Positions 8,843 through 18,476 of a DNA stretch of 64,000 nt are shown in pieces (position 1 is the first letter of the stretch; the number at the start of each line of letters is the position of its first letter). A program made the translations under genes and the position numbers. The notes under the pieces are model-generated. The model was not told the DNA's origin. It saw only the letters and a program-made list of their open reading frames with translations, and made no database searches. Origin of the DNA: Microtetraspora niveoalba (GTDB taxonomy: Bacteria; Actinomycetota; Actinomycetes; Streptosporangiales; Streptosporangiaceae); NCBI RefSeq assembly GCF_001570405.1, contig NZ_BBYM01000014.1:23316-87315 (forward strand), given 5' to 3'.

Positions 8843-11800
8843 TCAGACCATGGCGAGGGTGGAGCCGCCGCGGCCCTTGCGCACCCGGATCTGGGCGGGG
8901 ACGCGGGTGCGCAGCTCGGCCACGTGGCTGACGATGCCGACCGCCCGGCCGCCTTCGCGCAGGCCGTCCAGGATGTCCAGGACGTCGTCGAGCGTGTCCT
9001 CGTCGAGCGTGCCGAACCCCTCGTCCACGAACAGGGTGCCGATCTCGGGGCCGCCCGCCTCCTGCGTCACGACGTCGGCGAGGCCGAGGGCCAGCGCCAG
9101 CGACGTGATGAAGCTCTCGCCGCCGGACAGGGTCGCCGGGTCGCGGTCCACGCCGGTCCAGCCGTCGAGCACCCGCAGCCCCAGGCCGCCGCCGGACCTG
9201 CCCCGGTCGCCCGCCGCCTGCTTCAGGTTGTGCTGCAGCAGGTAGCGGCCGCCGGACATCCGGTCGAGCCGGTCGTTCGCCGCCGCCACGACCTGGCGCA
9301 GCCGCTCCCCCAGCACGTACGCCGACAGCCGGATGTGCAGGGGGTTGTCGGACGAGGTGCCCCCCGCGAGCTCGGCGAGCTTGCGGGCGAGGCGGTGCCG
9401 CTCGGCGGCCGGGCCGTAGCGCCCGTGGGCGTCCTCCAGCTCCGCGGCGAGCCCGGTGAGCTGCTCCAGCCTGCTCCCGGCGTGGTCGCGGGCCGACGTC
9501 CGGCCGGCGGCCTCCCGCTCGGCCCGCTCGTGCTCCTCCTCCAGCGCCGCGAGGTCCGGCTCGGGCTCGGCCGCCGCGGCGACCAGTTCGGGGTCGGCGA
9601 GCAGCGCCTCCACGGCGGCCTGCTCGTCCGCGAAGCGCCGGAGCCGCTCGGCCATCTCCTCGCGCTCGGCCGGGCCGCGCGCGGCGGCGCGCGCGTCGTC
9701 GAGGGTGGCGAACCCGGCCTCGGCGGCCGCGGACGACGCCTCCGCGCGGGCCGCCTCCCGCTCCCGCTCGGCCGTCGCGGACGCGCCCACCGCCTCGGCG
9801 GCGTCGTGGAGCAGCGCGGCCTCCGCGGCGAGCCGCTCCAGCCTGGCCTCCAACGACGGGTCGCCGCCGCGCGCCTCGTCGAGCAGCGCGGCCAGCCGGG
9901 CCACCTGTTCGGCGAGCTGGCCGCGCCGGGTCCGGGTCTCGGCGGCCTCCAGGTCGAGGGACCGGGAACGCTCCCCGGCCTCGGCGAGCTCGGCCGCCAG
10001 CCGCTCGGTCTCCTCCTGGATCGCGGTCCCGCCGGCCGCCGCTTCGCTCGCCTCCAGCAGCGCCCGTTCCGCCTCCGCGAGGACCGCCGCCACCGCCTCC
10101 TCGCCCGGCTCCTCGTCACAGGCGTCCGCCCCCGCCGCACGGAGGAATGCCGGATCGGCCGGTCCGCCGGCCACGGGCGCCGCGCCGGAAAGCCGGGTCC
10201 GGGTCTCGGCGACCTCGGCCCGGACCTTCTCGTACGCGAGACGGACCTCGGTCGCCCGGGCGACGGCGCCGGCCGCCGCGGCGAGCGCCAGCGCCTCCGC
10301 CGCCACGCTGTCGCGCCTGGCCCGGACGCTGCCGTCCGCTCCCCTGGCCTCCGAGACGCGGGCGGCGAGGCGGTCGCGCTCGGCCAGCAGCTCCGCCTCG
10401 CCTCTGCGGTGCCCGGCCAGCTCGCGCGCCGCCTCGTCGGCCCGCTCGCGCAGCGCCTCCGACTCCGCGGCGAGCCGTTCGGTCTCGTCGGCGGCGTCCC
10501 GCTCCCCCGCCGCGGTGTCCCGGGCGCCGGCCAGTTCGGCGTCGGCGGCGATGACCCGGGCCCGCGCCTCCTCCACGGACAGGCCGTGCGCCTGCCGGGC
10601 GACCTCGTCCAGCAGGGACGTCAGCGCGGCGACCCGGCTCTCGGCCGCCTCACGGACCTGCCGCGCGGAGTCGAAGGCGTCCTGCGCCGCCTGCTCGTCG
10701 TCGGCGGTCGGGGCGGACGCGGACGGCGCGGCGGGCGCCGGATGCTCGGCGGAGCCGCACACGGCGCACGGCTCTCCGGGAACGAGGGACCGGGCCAGCT
10801 CGGCGGCCATGCCCTCGATCCGGGCGGTCCGCACGGTGTGGAGGCGGTCGCGCGCCTCCTGGGACAGGTCCACCGCCGCCCGCCGCTCCCCCTCGGCCGC
10901 CTCCAGCTCGGCGGCCAGCGTGTCCCGCTGGGACGCGGCGTCGCACAGGTCGCGGGCCGCGCCCACGGCGGACTCCAGCGCCGGGATCCGCGCGACGGCG
11001 GCGCGGGCCAGGGCCAGCCGCCCGTCCGCCTCGGCGAGCGCGGACGGCAGCGACGCGAGGTCCGCGAGCGCGGCGGCCTCCCGTTCCGCGGCCTCCTCGA
11101 TGTCGGCGCGTACCTTCGACAGCCGGGTCGCGACGCCCGCCAGCCGTTCCTCCTCTCCGGCCAGCAGTTCCAGCCTGGCCAGCTCGTCCCGCCGGGCCCG
11201 CTCCAGCGTGGCCAGCTCGTCGCGCAGGGCGCGCTCCGCCTCCGCCGCGTCGCCCGCGCCGTCCCGCGGCGTGAGCCGTACCGGCCGGAGCTCGGGGGTG
11301 TCGGGCAACGCCGCGAGGGCGTCGGTCCTGGCCCGCGCGGCGTCGGCCAGCTCGGCCTCGAGGGCGTCACGGCGGCGCACCGCGGCCAGATCGCGCTCGG
11401 CCGCGTCCCGCGCGGCCCGCAGGCCGGTGAGGCGGGCGGCGGCCAGGCGCGCCTCCGCCAGCCGCTCCTCGGCGAGGGCAAGCTCCCCGGGCAGTACGGC
11501 GAGCCGCTCCCGGAGCCCGTCCCGCAGCCCCGCCAGCTCGGCCAGCCGGGCGTCCGCCCGGACGAGCTGCGCCCGCGACTCCCTCAGCCGGGTCTCCTCG
11601 GGGAGGAGCTGCTCCAGGCGGGCCGCCTCGTCGCGGCGCTCGCGCTCCCGCTCGCGCAGCCCGGCCACGTCCGGCCATGTGCCGTCGGACGGGAGGCCCG
11701 GGGGAACGTCGGCGGGCGTGGCGGGACCCGCGCCGGCACCGGGGACGGTGAACGGCAGCGCCCTCGCCACGGCGTCCGCGGCGAGCCGCCGCGCCTTGGT

Positions 11801-12859
11801 CGCGGCCTCCACCCGCTGGCTCGCCTGGCGGATCAGCGGCAGCACCCGGTCCGCCCGGGCCGCCTCGTCGAGCATCGTCTCCAGGTCGGCCCGCTCGTCG
11901 GCGGCCAGCGCCAGCTCCTCGCGGCGGGCGAGCGCGGAGGCGTGCCGCCTGCGGCGCTCGGCCAGCGCCCGGCCGTCGTCCAGGCGGCCCCGGGCGGAGG
12001 CCAGCGCGGCGGCGGCCAGCGCCTGCCCCTGCCTCTCCCGCTCGACCGCGCCGGTGGCGGCCGCGAGCACGGCGGTCGACCAGCCGAGCGGGTCCTCCTC
12101 CGGCTCGGGAGGCGTCTGCGCCGGGAGGAGCGCGGCCACGGCGCTCGGGTCTTCCCCGGGGGCGGGAGGCGTCTCCGTCAGGAGAGGTCCGGCCGCGCCG
12201 CGCATCCGGTTGACGACGGAGTCGACCTCCTGCCGGAGCTCCTGCTGCTCGCGCCCGGTGCGGGTGCGGTGCTCGGCGAGCCACTTCTCGACCTCGGTGT
12301 ACACCTTGACCGAGAACAGCCGTTCCAGGAGCTTGCGCCGGTCGTCCCCGTCCGCGCGCAGGAAACGGGCGAAGTCCCCCTGGGGGAGCATCGCGACCTG
12401 CCAGAACTGGTCGGCGTTCATCCCGAGGAGCTCGCCGACCAGGTGACCCGCCTCGTCGCTGCGGGTGCTGCGGGGCGTCCAGGCGCCGGACACCCCGTCC
12501 AGCTCCTCGACCAGCGCCTTGGCCTTCTCCTCCACGAAACCGGAGCCGCGGAGCTTGGGCCGCATCCAGGCGGGCGACCGCGTGATCCGGAACCGCCGGT
12601 TCCTGATCGTCGCCTCCAGCGTCACGGCGGGGCCGCGCCCGGCCGGGGCGTGGTCGCAGCGCAGGCTGCGGGCGCTGTCGCGCTGCCCGGGGACCCTGCC
12701 GTACAGGGCGTAGCAGACGGCGTCGAGCAGCGTGGTCTTCCCGGCACCGGTCGGCCCGTGGACGAGGAACAGACCGGCCTCGCCCAGCGCGTCGAAGTCG
12801 ACCTCCTCCTCACCGGGGAAGGAGCCGAAGGCGATCAGCCTCAGCCGGTGCAGCCTCAC
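8843..12859 (-). CDS. sbcC: SbcC nuclease ATPase subunit (large)
   Basis: The 1338-residue protein is the ATPase of the SbcCD (Mre11-Rad50-type) nuclease that opens hairpins and trims DNA ends. Walker A is GPTGAGKTT (about 35-43). Long coiled coils surround a zinc hook CAVC (about 699-702), close to the midpoint. The ABC signature LSGGESF (about 1242) and Walker B TLFVDEGFGTLDE (about 1276) are at the C terminus. The GTG start overlaps the sbcD stop by 4 bp with GGGAGG upstream. It is longer than the roughly 1000-1050 residues usual for SbcC; the extra length appears to be in the Ala/Glu-rich coiled coils. Confidence 0.93.
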   Translation of the reverse strand: MRLHRLRLIAFGSFPGEEEVDFDALGEAGLFLVHGPTGAGKTTLLDAVCYALYGRVPGQRDSARSLRCDHAPAGRGPAVTLEATIRNRRFRITRSPAWMRPKLRGSGFVEEKAKALVEELDGVSGAWTPRSTRSDEAGHLVGELLGMNADQFWQVAMLPQGDFARFLRADGDDRRKLLERLFSVKVYTEVEKWLAEHRTRTGREQQELRQEVDSVVNRMRGAAGPLLTETPPAPGEDPSAVAALLPAQTPPEPEEDPLGWSTAVLAAATGAVERERQGQALAAAALASARGRLDDGRALAERRRRHASALARREELALAADERADLETMLDEAARADRVLPLIRQASQRVEAATKARRLAADAVARALPFTVPGAGAGPATPADVPPGLPSDGTWPDVAGLRERERERRDEAARLEQLLPEETRLRESRAQLVRADARLAELAGLRDGLRERLAVLPGELALAEERLAEARLAAARLTGLRAARDAAERDLAAVRRRDALEAELADAARARTDALAALPDTPELRPVRLTPRDGAGDAAEAERALRDELATLERARRDELARLELLAGEEERLAGVATRLSKVRADIEEAAEREAAALADLASLPSALAEADGRLALARAAVARIPALESAVGAARDLCDAASQRDTLAAELEAAEGERRAAVDLSQEARDRLHTVRTARIEGMAAELARSLVPGEPCAVCGSAEHPAPAAPSASAPTADDEQAAQDAFDSARQVREAAESRVAALTSLLDEVARQAHGLSVEEARARVIAADAELAGARDTAAGERDAADETERLAAESEALRERADEAARELAGHRRGEAELLAERDRLAARVSEARGADGSVRARRDSVAAEALALAAAAGAVARATEVRLAYEKVRAEVAETRTRLSGAAPVAGGPADPAFLRAAGADACDEEPGEEAVAAVLAEAERALLEASEAAAGGTAIQEETERLAAELAEAGERSRSLDLEAAETRTRRGQLAEQVARLAALLDEARGGDPSLEARLERLAAEAALLHDAAEAVGASATAEREREAARAEASSAAAEAGFATLDDARAAARGPAEREEMAERLRRFADEQAAVEALLADPELVAAAAEPEPDLAALEEEHERAEREAAGRTSARDHAGSRLEQLTGLAAELEDAHGRYGPAAERHRLARKLAELAGGTSSDNPLHIRLSAYVLGERLRQVVAAANDRLDRMSGGRYLLQHNLKQAAGDRGRSGGGLGLRVLDGWTGVDRDPATLSGGESFITSLALALGLADVVTQEAGGPEIGTLFVDEGFGTLDEDTLDDVLDILDGLREGGRAVGIVSHVAELRTRVPAQIRVRKGRGGSTLAMV

Positions 12860-13971
12860 GAGACCTCCCTGATCCGGCAGTCCTCCACGGCCCGCTCCAG
12901 CAGCCGTCTCTCCTCGTCGTCGGCGGGCTCTCCGCGTACGTCGCGGACGAAGTCGAGCGCCACCTCGATCTCGGCGCGCCCGGCGATCGGACGCGGAGCG
13001 GCCGCCGCCCCGGTCGCGCCGTCCGGCTCGAAGGCCAGGGCGAGCGTGTGAGGGAAGCGCACGCGCAGCCGCTCCATGGCCTCCTTGGGCCGCACCGGGT
13101 CGGTCAGGGTGACCTGCAGCCAGTGGTCCTCGCGGTCGGCGTACTTTGCGGAGGTGAGCAGGTCGTCGATGCGGCCGCGCAGGCGGGCGAGCCGCCGCGG
13201 CACCGGCGCGGGCACGAACTCGGCGCGGACCCCGCCCGCCTCCAGGTCGACCAGCCAGCACCCCTTGACGTGATCGGCCTCGGAGAACGAGTACGCCAGC
13301 GGCGACCCCGAGTAGCGCACCGTCTCGCTCATGGTCTGCCGCCCGTGCAGGTGGCCGAGCGCGACGTAGTCCACGCCCTCGAAGGCGCTCAGCGGCACGT
13401 GCGCGACACCGCCCACGGTGATGTCGCGCTCGCTGTCGCTGGCCTCCCCCCCGGTGACGAAGGCGTGGGCCAGCACGAGGGACGGCCCGCCGCGCGTCGC
13501 GGCGTCGGCCCTGATCGCGGCCATCGCGTGGCCGATCGCCGCGCCGTGGCTGCGCTCCGGCAGCTCCCACGGCCCCCTGACCAGCTCGGGCTCCAGGTAC
13601 GGGATGCCGTAGAAGGCGGCGCCGCCGACCTGCACCGGCTCCCAGGCGCGGGCCGGATCGGTGCGCAGGTGCACCCGCTCCATCAGGTCGGCGCCGAACC
13701 CGAGGCGCACGGCCGAGTCGTGGTTGCCGCTGATCACCACCGTGTGGGCGCCGAGCGCGGCGAGGCGGCGCAGCGAGTCGTCGAAGAGCGCGACGGCGTC
13801 CACCGGCGGCAGGGCCCGGTCGTAGACGTCGCCCGAGACGGCCACCACGTCCACCCGCTCGGCCCGTACGGTCTCCACGAGATGGTCGACGAACGCCTCC
13901 TGGGCGGCCAGCAGGCTCTCCCTGTGGAAGGATCGGCCCAGGTGCCAGTCGGAGGTGTGCAGGACCCGCAT
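12856..13971 (-). CDS. sbcD: SbcD exonuclease subunit
   Basis: The 371-residue metallophosphoesterase has the canonical Mre11/SbcD metal motifs: HTSDWHLG (about 5-12), SGDVYDR (about 46-52), SGNHDS (about 79-84) and GHLHGRQ (about 204-210). It is the nuclease partner of SbcC, which follows with a 4-bp overlap. An ATG start at 13971 fits the conserved N terminus MRVLHTSDWHLG. Confidence 0.95.
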   Translation of the reverse strand: MRVLHTSDWHLGRSFHRESLLAAQEAFVDHLVETVRAERVDVVAVSGDVYDRALPPVDAVALFDDSLRRLAALGAHTVVISGNHDSAVRLGFGADLMERVHLRTDPARAWEPVQVGGAAFYGIPYLEPELVRGPWELPERSHGAAIGHAMAAIRADAATRGGPSLVLAHAFVTGGEASDSERDITVGGVAHVPLSAFEGVDYVALGHLHGRQTMSETVRYSGSPLAYSFSEADHVKGCWLVDLEAGGVRAEFVPAPVPRRLARLRGRIDDLLTSAKYADREDHWLQVTLTDPVRPKEAMERLRVRFPHTLALAFEPDGATGAAAAPRPIAGRAEIEVALDFVRDVRGEPADDEERRLLERAVEDCRIREVS

Positions 13972-14269
13972 GTCGCACGAAGCTAACAGATCCCCAAAGG
14001 CACCGTTGGTTGAGTTAGATACTGTTGCGCCGCGTTAGGCCCCCGCGCTCATCTCAGTAGATCTCCATCGGCCGTTCAGGGCGGCCGGAGGCCGTACCAG
14101 GTCCTGCTGTTTCCGCGGTTCCCCGTACGGCGGCCGGTACGGATCCTCCCCTTCCGCGAAGGTCGCGACGACGGAGCGCCACCGGTGCCCGCGCGCCGCC
14201 CCGGGAGAGCGTTCCCCTCAGGGAGATCAGCAGGAGGAATCCTGGACCGAGCCCGGCGGCTCGGCCACG
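13972..14269. other. Intergenic region between sbcD and an anchored hypothetical gene
   Basis: This divergent 298-bp gap must hold the sbcDC promoter and that of the next gene. The 40 bases next to sbcD are relatively AT-rich. No operator, RNA gene or convincing ORF was recognised. Confidence 0.5.
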
Positions 14270-14953
14270 ATGAGGGGCATGACGGAGAAGGGATCGGCGC
14301 AGCCGCGGCCGGAGGGCGGACGAGCGCGCTTTCGCCGGGACTGGGCGGCGGCGGTGAGCGCTCTGGCGGGTGCGTTGGCCGCCGTGATCGCGCTGGTCGC
14401 CTATCTGTCGCCGCCGGAGTCGCGTCGGGAAGAAGGGGCCGGCCCGAAAGTCGCCACGCCGACCGTGCAGTCGCCGTCGCCGGATCCGGACACCTCGACT
14501 CCTCCTCCCCCTCCCCCGTCACCGTCTCCGGATCCAGAAACGGAGACGGATGAGGACCCGGCTGGGGATCCGAACCCGAGCCCGTCGCCCGAGCCCATCA
14601 GGCACGATTCGCCGTCCCCGAGCCCCGAGCGAGTCTCAGATGCCTTCCCGCCGCAGTCGTCGGTCCCGCCCGGCGGCTGCGTCGAGGCGACGACGGCGCT
14701 GAACGCATACATCCAGAACGCCGGGACCACCCGCGGCGGCCAGGCGGCCGCGGCTCAGCAGACCTACCTCGACCTGATGGGCGCGCGCCTCCACGCGGAA
14801 GGAGTGGTGGGTATGACGATCAGCCGACTGGCCGCCGAATTCCAGGAACTGGGCTTCCGGCTGAGCGGTATGACGGGCGGCGATCCCAACCAGGTGATCG
14901 CGGACATCAGAACGGACGTGGCAACGTTCAACAGACTGTGCCAACCCGGCTGA
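14270..14953 (+). CDS. Membrane-anchored Pro/Ser-rich hypothetical protein
   Basis: A short basic N terminus is followed by one hydrophobic segment (about 27-47, AAVSALAGALAAVIALVAYL). Then comes a spacer of about 80 residues dominated by Pro, Ser, Asp and Glu (SPSPDP-type repeats). The C-terminal domain of about 90 residues is Ala-rich, with two Cys (VPPGGC and NRLCQPG) that could form a disulfide. This plan suggests a membrane-tethered protein with an extracellular helical domain held away from the membrane by the spacer. ATG codons at 14270 and 14279 are both possible starts, and neither has a strong ribosome-binding site. No family was recognised. Confidence 0.65.
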   Translation: MRGMTEKGSAQPRPEGGRARFRRDWAAAVSALAGALAAVIALVAYLSPPESRREEGAGPKVATPTVQSPSPDPDTSTPPPPPPSPSPDPETETDEDPAGDPNPSPSPEPIRHDSPSPSPERVSDAFPPQSSVPPGGCVEATTALNAYIQNAGTTRGGQAAAAQQTYLDLMGARLHAEGVVGMTISRLAAEFQELGFRLSGMTGGDPNQVIADIRTDVATFNRLCQPG

Positions 14954-14988
14954 TCTGACGGCACGTCGCGGCCCCGCCCGCCGTACGT

Positions 14989-15016
14989 GCCCGCCCATCA
15001 CGGCGGATGGGCGGGC
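14989..15016. terminator. Bidirectional terminator hairpin
   Basis: A perfect 11-bp stem, GCCCGCCCATC paired with GATGGGCGGGC, encloses the loop ACGGCG. It sits between two convergent genes, as expected for a shared terminator. No T tract follows. Confidence 0.65.
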
Positions 15017-15024
15017 CGCGGTGG

Positions 15025-15828
15025 TCAGACCTGCTTGAGGAACCCGGCGTCGACGACGAAGTCCGCGCCGGTCGTGGCGGCCGAACGGGGCGAGGCGAGC
15101 AGGGCGACCACGTCGGCGACCTCCTGGGGTTCGACCAGGCGCCCGGTCGTCAGGCTCATCATCTCGGGCGCCACCCGCTCGATGACGCTGTCGCGGTCGG
15201 TTCCGGCCTGGGCGGCGATGATGTCGGCCGCGCCGCCGCTCTCCGTCCACCACGCCGTGCGCACCGGGCCCGGGGAGACGGTGTTCACCCGGATGCCCTG
15301 CGGGCCGAACTCCTCGGAAAGGGCCTTGGTCAGGTTGTTGAGGCCCGCCTTGGCGGCGTTGTAGTCGACGTTCATGGGCGCGGGCAGGCGGGCGCTCCCG
15401 GAGGAGACGTTGACGATCGAGCCGCCGCCACGGGCGAGCATCGGCGTGACGGCCGCCCGTACGGCACGCACGACCGAGAACAGGTTGAACTCGAACATCA
15501 TCCGCCAGTCCTCGTCCGTGGGGGCCAGGAACGAGAAACGCGGCAGGGCGACGCCGGGCGGCGGGCCGCCCGCGTTGTTCACCAGGATGTCGAGCCCTCC
15601 GAACTCGGCGACGGCCCTGTCCACGATCCGCGCGGGCGCCTCGGGGTCCATCAGGTCGGCCGGAACGTGGACCAGGTCGCCGCCGAGGGCCTCCAGCTCG
15701 GGGCTGACCTTGCGCGAGGCGGCGACGACACGCGCCCCCTCGCTCAGGAGGGTGCGGGTGACGGCCAGGCCGATGCCCTTGGAGGCGCCGGTGACGACGG
15801 CGACCCGGCCGGAAAGCTGGAGATCCAT
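15025..15828 (-). CDS. SDR-family oxidoreductase
   Basis: A classical 267-residue short-chain dehydrogenase/reductase. It has the cofactor motif GASKGIG (about 14-20), NNAG, a catalytic Ser in VNVSSGS and the YNAAK pair (about 155-159). The sequence is close to the 3-oxoacyl-ACP-reductase-like group, but the substrate is unknown. It stands alone, convergent with the anchored hypothetical gene. Confidence 0.88.
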   Translation of the reverse strand: MDLQLSGRVAVVTGASKGIGLAVTRTLLSEGARVVAASRKVSPELEALGGDLVHVPADLMDPEAPARIVDRAVAEFGGLDILVNNAGGPPPGVALPRFSFLAPTDEDWRMMFEFNLFSVVRAVRAAVTPMLARGGGSIVNVSSGSARLPAPMNVDYNAAKAGLNNLTKALSEEFGPQGIRVNTVSPGPVRTAWWTESGGAADIIAAQAGTDRDSVIERVAPEMMSLTTGRLVEPQEVADVVALLASPRSAATTGADFVVDAGFLKQV

Positions 15829-15993
15829 ATCGTATTCCCCTCATCGTGGGCTCCGTCCGCGGACAGCGGATGGAGCGGACGGGAGAAACGCTACGAATGA
15901 TCGCGCGACCAGGGATGGCACCATTCGGACCAGCAGTTCCGGCGGAAATCGGACCGGGCGTTCCCGGGGTCCACGACCGGATGACGGGCGGGG

Positions 15994-16764
15994 TCAGGAG
16001 AAGCGCTCGATCGTCACGGGGATCAGCCGTTCACGGCGCATGGCCGTCCTGAGCTCGCGGAGCAGGGGCCCGAGGGCGCCGCTCGGCGGATCCCCGAGGC
16101 AGGCGGTCAGGTCGACGCACGAGGCCGCCCCCGGGCCGATCCGGCGCAGCTCCCACGTGAACACGTCGCCGGCCACCTGTGAGCGGGCCGTGCCGAGCAC
16201 GCGGGCGCGCGGGTCGGCGGCGTCGGCGGTGAGCTCGATCCCCCAGACCCGTGCGAGGGGCGCGAGCCGTTCCGGGCGCGGCTCGCCGGCGAAGAGGATC
16301 CGGTAGAGGCGCTTCTCGTGGAACCCCTCGGGGATCTCCGGAGGGGTGAGCAGCAGCGGAGGCGAGCCGGGCAGGGACGCGGTGTCGCGGAAGCGGGTCC
16401 GCAGCGTCGTCTCGCCGGGCAGCTCGCCCGCCCCCAGACCTCGGTGCGCCGCGTCCGCGTCCTCCCGCGCGACCGGGACGACACGGGCGCGGAGCCCCGG
16501 GTCCGCCCGCATCGCACGGCCGAACTCCGCCGAGCTCCACCACTCGCGGTCGGCCGCGGTCCACACCGCTCCGGCCAGGCCGACCGCCGTGTGATCGTCC
16601 GCGAGCAGGAACTCCTCGACGCGGATCCCGTCCGGCCGGGCCGACGGGTCGCCGTCCCACGCCTCCGGATAGATCAGGTAGTAGTCGAGGTCGGCGCGGG
16701 CGGCGACCGGCGTCGCCTCCCCTGCCCGGCGCGGTTCAGCGGCCAATGGTCGTGTCTCCCTCAT
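15994..16764 (-). CDS. Hypothetical protein, 256 residues
   Basis: A soluble-looking protein without signal peptide or membrane segment. It is rich in Arg and Glu, with aromatic stretches such as DLDYYLIYPEAWDGD (about 26-40) and EKRLYRILFAGEPRPERL in the middle. High-GC codon bias is consistent with real coding. ATG at 16764 is used as start. No catalytic motif or family was recognised. Confidence 0.6.
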   Translation of the reverse strand: MRETRPLAAEPRRAGEATPVAARADLDYYLIYPEAWDGDPSARPDGIRVEEFLLADDHTAVGLAGAVWTAADREWWSSAEFGRAMRADPGLRARVVPVAREDADAAHRGLGAGELPGETTLRTRFRDTASLPGSPPLLLTPPEIPEGFHEKRLYRILFAGEPRPERLAPLARVWGIELTADAADPRARVLGTARSQVAGDVFTWELRRIGPGAASCVDLTACLGDPPSGALGPLLRELRTAMRRERLIPVTIERFS

Positions 16765-16982
16765 GTCCTCGCACGTCCTCGCGCCCCGGCCCCGCCGGCT
16801 GGAGGCGCGTCCCCGCCCCTCCGTCTCGTACGGCCCGGCACAGGGTCGAGGATCCCACGCGCAAAACCCGCCTCTCAGGCAACATCCGTAAATGATGGGA
16901 TGACTTAGCCTGGCGATCAGCGGGCAAAGGTAAAAAGCAGGGCGCGACTGCGTACGGATTCCGTCAGTCGGGGAGCGGTGTG

Positions 16983-18476
16983 ATGAACATCGGCCGGGGA
17001 ACGCTTGCCGCGACCGTCACCGTGGTGGCGGTCGCACTCGCGATGGTCGGTTACGTGCTTTCACCTCCGTCGTTCGACCCGGCGCCGCTGCCCGTTTCCG
17101 AGGAGTTCCACTCGCTGCCGGCCCAGCCGGCCGCCGAGTTCCGTCCCATGGCCGCCGAGAGCGCGTTCAGCACCGAGCGGGTCACGGTCCAGGCGCGGGG
17201 AGAGAAGCTGACCGCCACGATCCGCGCCCCCCTCTCCCCCGGGCGGCATCCGGCGATGGTGTTCGTGCAGGGCTCCGGCTCGGGCACCGGCAGCGAGTTC
17301 ACCTCGCAGGCGAGGTGGCTGGCCGAGCGGGGCGTCGTGACCGTCGCGTACGACAAGCGCACGGTGGGGTACTCCTTCCGCGACCGCGACTTCGGGCTGC
17401 TGGCCGACGACGCGCTCCGGATGATCGACCTGCTGCTGGCCAGGCCCGACGTCGACCCGGAGCGCACCGGGCTGTGGGGGGTCAGCGAGGGCGGCTGGGT
17501 GGTGCCCATCGCCGCGGCGCGCAGCACGGGCGTGCGGTACGTCGTCCTGGTGTCCTCGCCGAACGTCTCCCCGCTCCGGCAGGTCGCCTGGGCGCTGAAC
17601 GAGCAGTTGCTGCGGCTGCACGCGCCGGCGGGCGCGCGTGACCTGCTGACGCGCGCCATGGGCGGCGTCGGCTTCGACTTCCTGCGCCACGACGGCGTCC
17701 CGGCGCTGTCGCGGATCACCCAGCCGGTCCTCGCGCTGTACGGCACGATGGACCCCTCGATCCCGTTCGTCGAGAGCACCAGGACGCTGACCTCGGCGCT
17801 CGCCGCGGCCGGCAACGGCGACTACACGATCAGGTTCCTCGCCGGGGCCGACCACGCGATGCGGATCAACGGCGGGCGGTTCGTGACCGACTACCTGCCG
17901 ACCCTGGCGAACTGGATCAAGGGCCTGCCGGGGACGGCCCGGCAGACGCCGCCGATCGCGGGCGCGACGCCGGTCCAGCGGTTCGAGGCCAGCGACGTGC
18001 CCGCGGCTCCCTGGTACGGCGGCACGACGTTCCTGTGGCTCACGATCTGCCTGGCCGCCGTCGGCTACGTCACCGCTCCCGTCACCGAGATGGTCGTCCG
18101 GCTGCGCGGCCGGGACCTGAGGCTGGCCGCGAACGCGCGCGCGTGGTCCGGGATCCGGCGCAGGATCAGGCGGATGGCCTGGACGGGGCTCGGCCTGCTG
18201 GCCGCGGCCCTCGCGTTCATCACGCTGATCGTGCTGTTCTCGGTGAACCAGGCCGGAGCCTGGCCCGCCGTGCAGTCCGGATGGCTGGTCGTACGGCTGC
18301 TGGCGGTGCTGATGCTCGCGCAGGAGGTCGCCACGATCGCCGCCGTGATCGGCTCCCTGCGCGACGGGTGGGAGCCCACCCGCTGGCAGTCGTTCACGCT
18401 GGCCTGCGTGCTCGGAGGCACCGGGCTGCTGCTGCTCACCGCCGCCTACTTCGGGCTGTTCGCCTTCCCCTGGTGA
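16983..18476 (+). CDS. Alpha/beta hydrolase with C-terminal membrane domain
   Basis: ATG at 16983 lies 7 nt after GGGGAG; a GTG at 16980 is also in frame. An N-terminal hydrophobic signal/anchor (about 8-27) is followed by a hydrolase domain with nucleophile motif GVSEGGW (about 166-172), an acidic residue in YGTMDP (about 255) and His in GADHAM (about 290), giving a complete triad. The last 150 residues hold about four hydrophobic segments. The domain is like S9/DUF1100-type hydrolases. It probably acts outside the membrane on an ester or peptide. The membrane tail is unusual for these hydrolases. Confidence 0.8.
   Translation: MNIGRGTLAATVTVVAVALAMVGYVLSPPSFDPAPLPVSEEFHSLPAQPAAEFRPMAAESAFSTERVTVQARGEKLTATIRAPLSPGRHPAMVFVQGSGSGTGSEFTSQARWLAERGVVTVAYDKRTVGYSFRDRDFGLLADDALRMIDLLLARPDVDPERTGLWGVSEGGWVVPIAAARSTGVRYVVLVSSPNVSPLRQVAWALNEQLLRLHAPAGARDLLTRAMGGVGFDFLRHDGVPALSRITQPVLALYGTMDPSIPFVESTRTLTSALAAAGNGDYTIRFLAGADHAMRINGGRFVTDYLPTLANWIKGLPGTARQTPPIAGATPVQRFEASDVPAAPWYGGTTFLWLTICLAAVGYVTAPVTEMVVRLRGRDLRLAANARAWSGIRRRIRRMAWTGLGLLAAALAFITLIVLFSVNQAGAWPAVQSGWLVVRLLAVLMLAQEVATIAAVIGSLRDGWEPTRWQSFTLACVLGGTGLLLLTAAYFGLFAFPW

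Noticed and set aside
8786-13051. A 1421-codon open frame on the plus strand opposite sbcC
   Set aside because: It is low-complexity (Gly, Arg, Gln, Leu), lies antisense to a protein with full SbcC motifs, and arises from the high GC content and codon bias.
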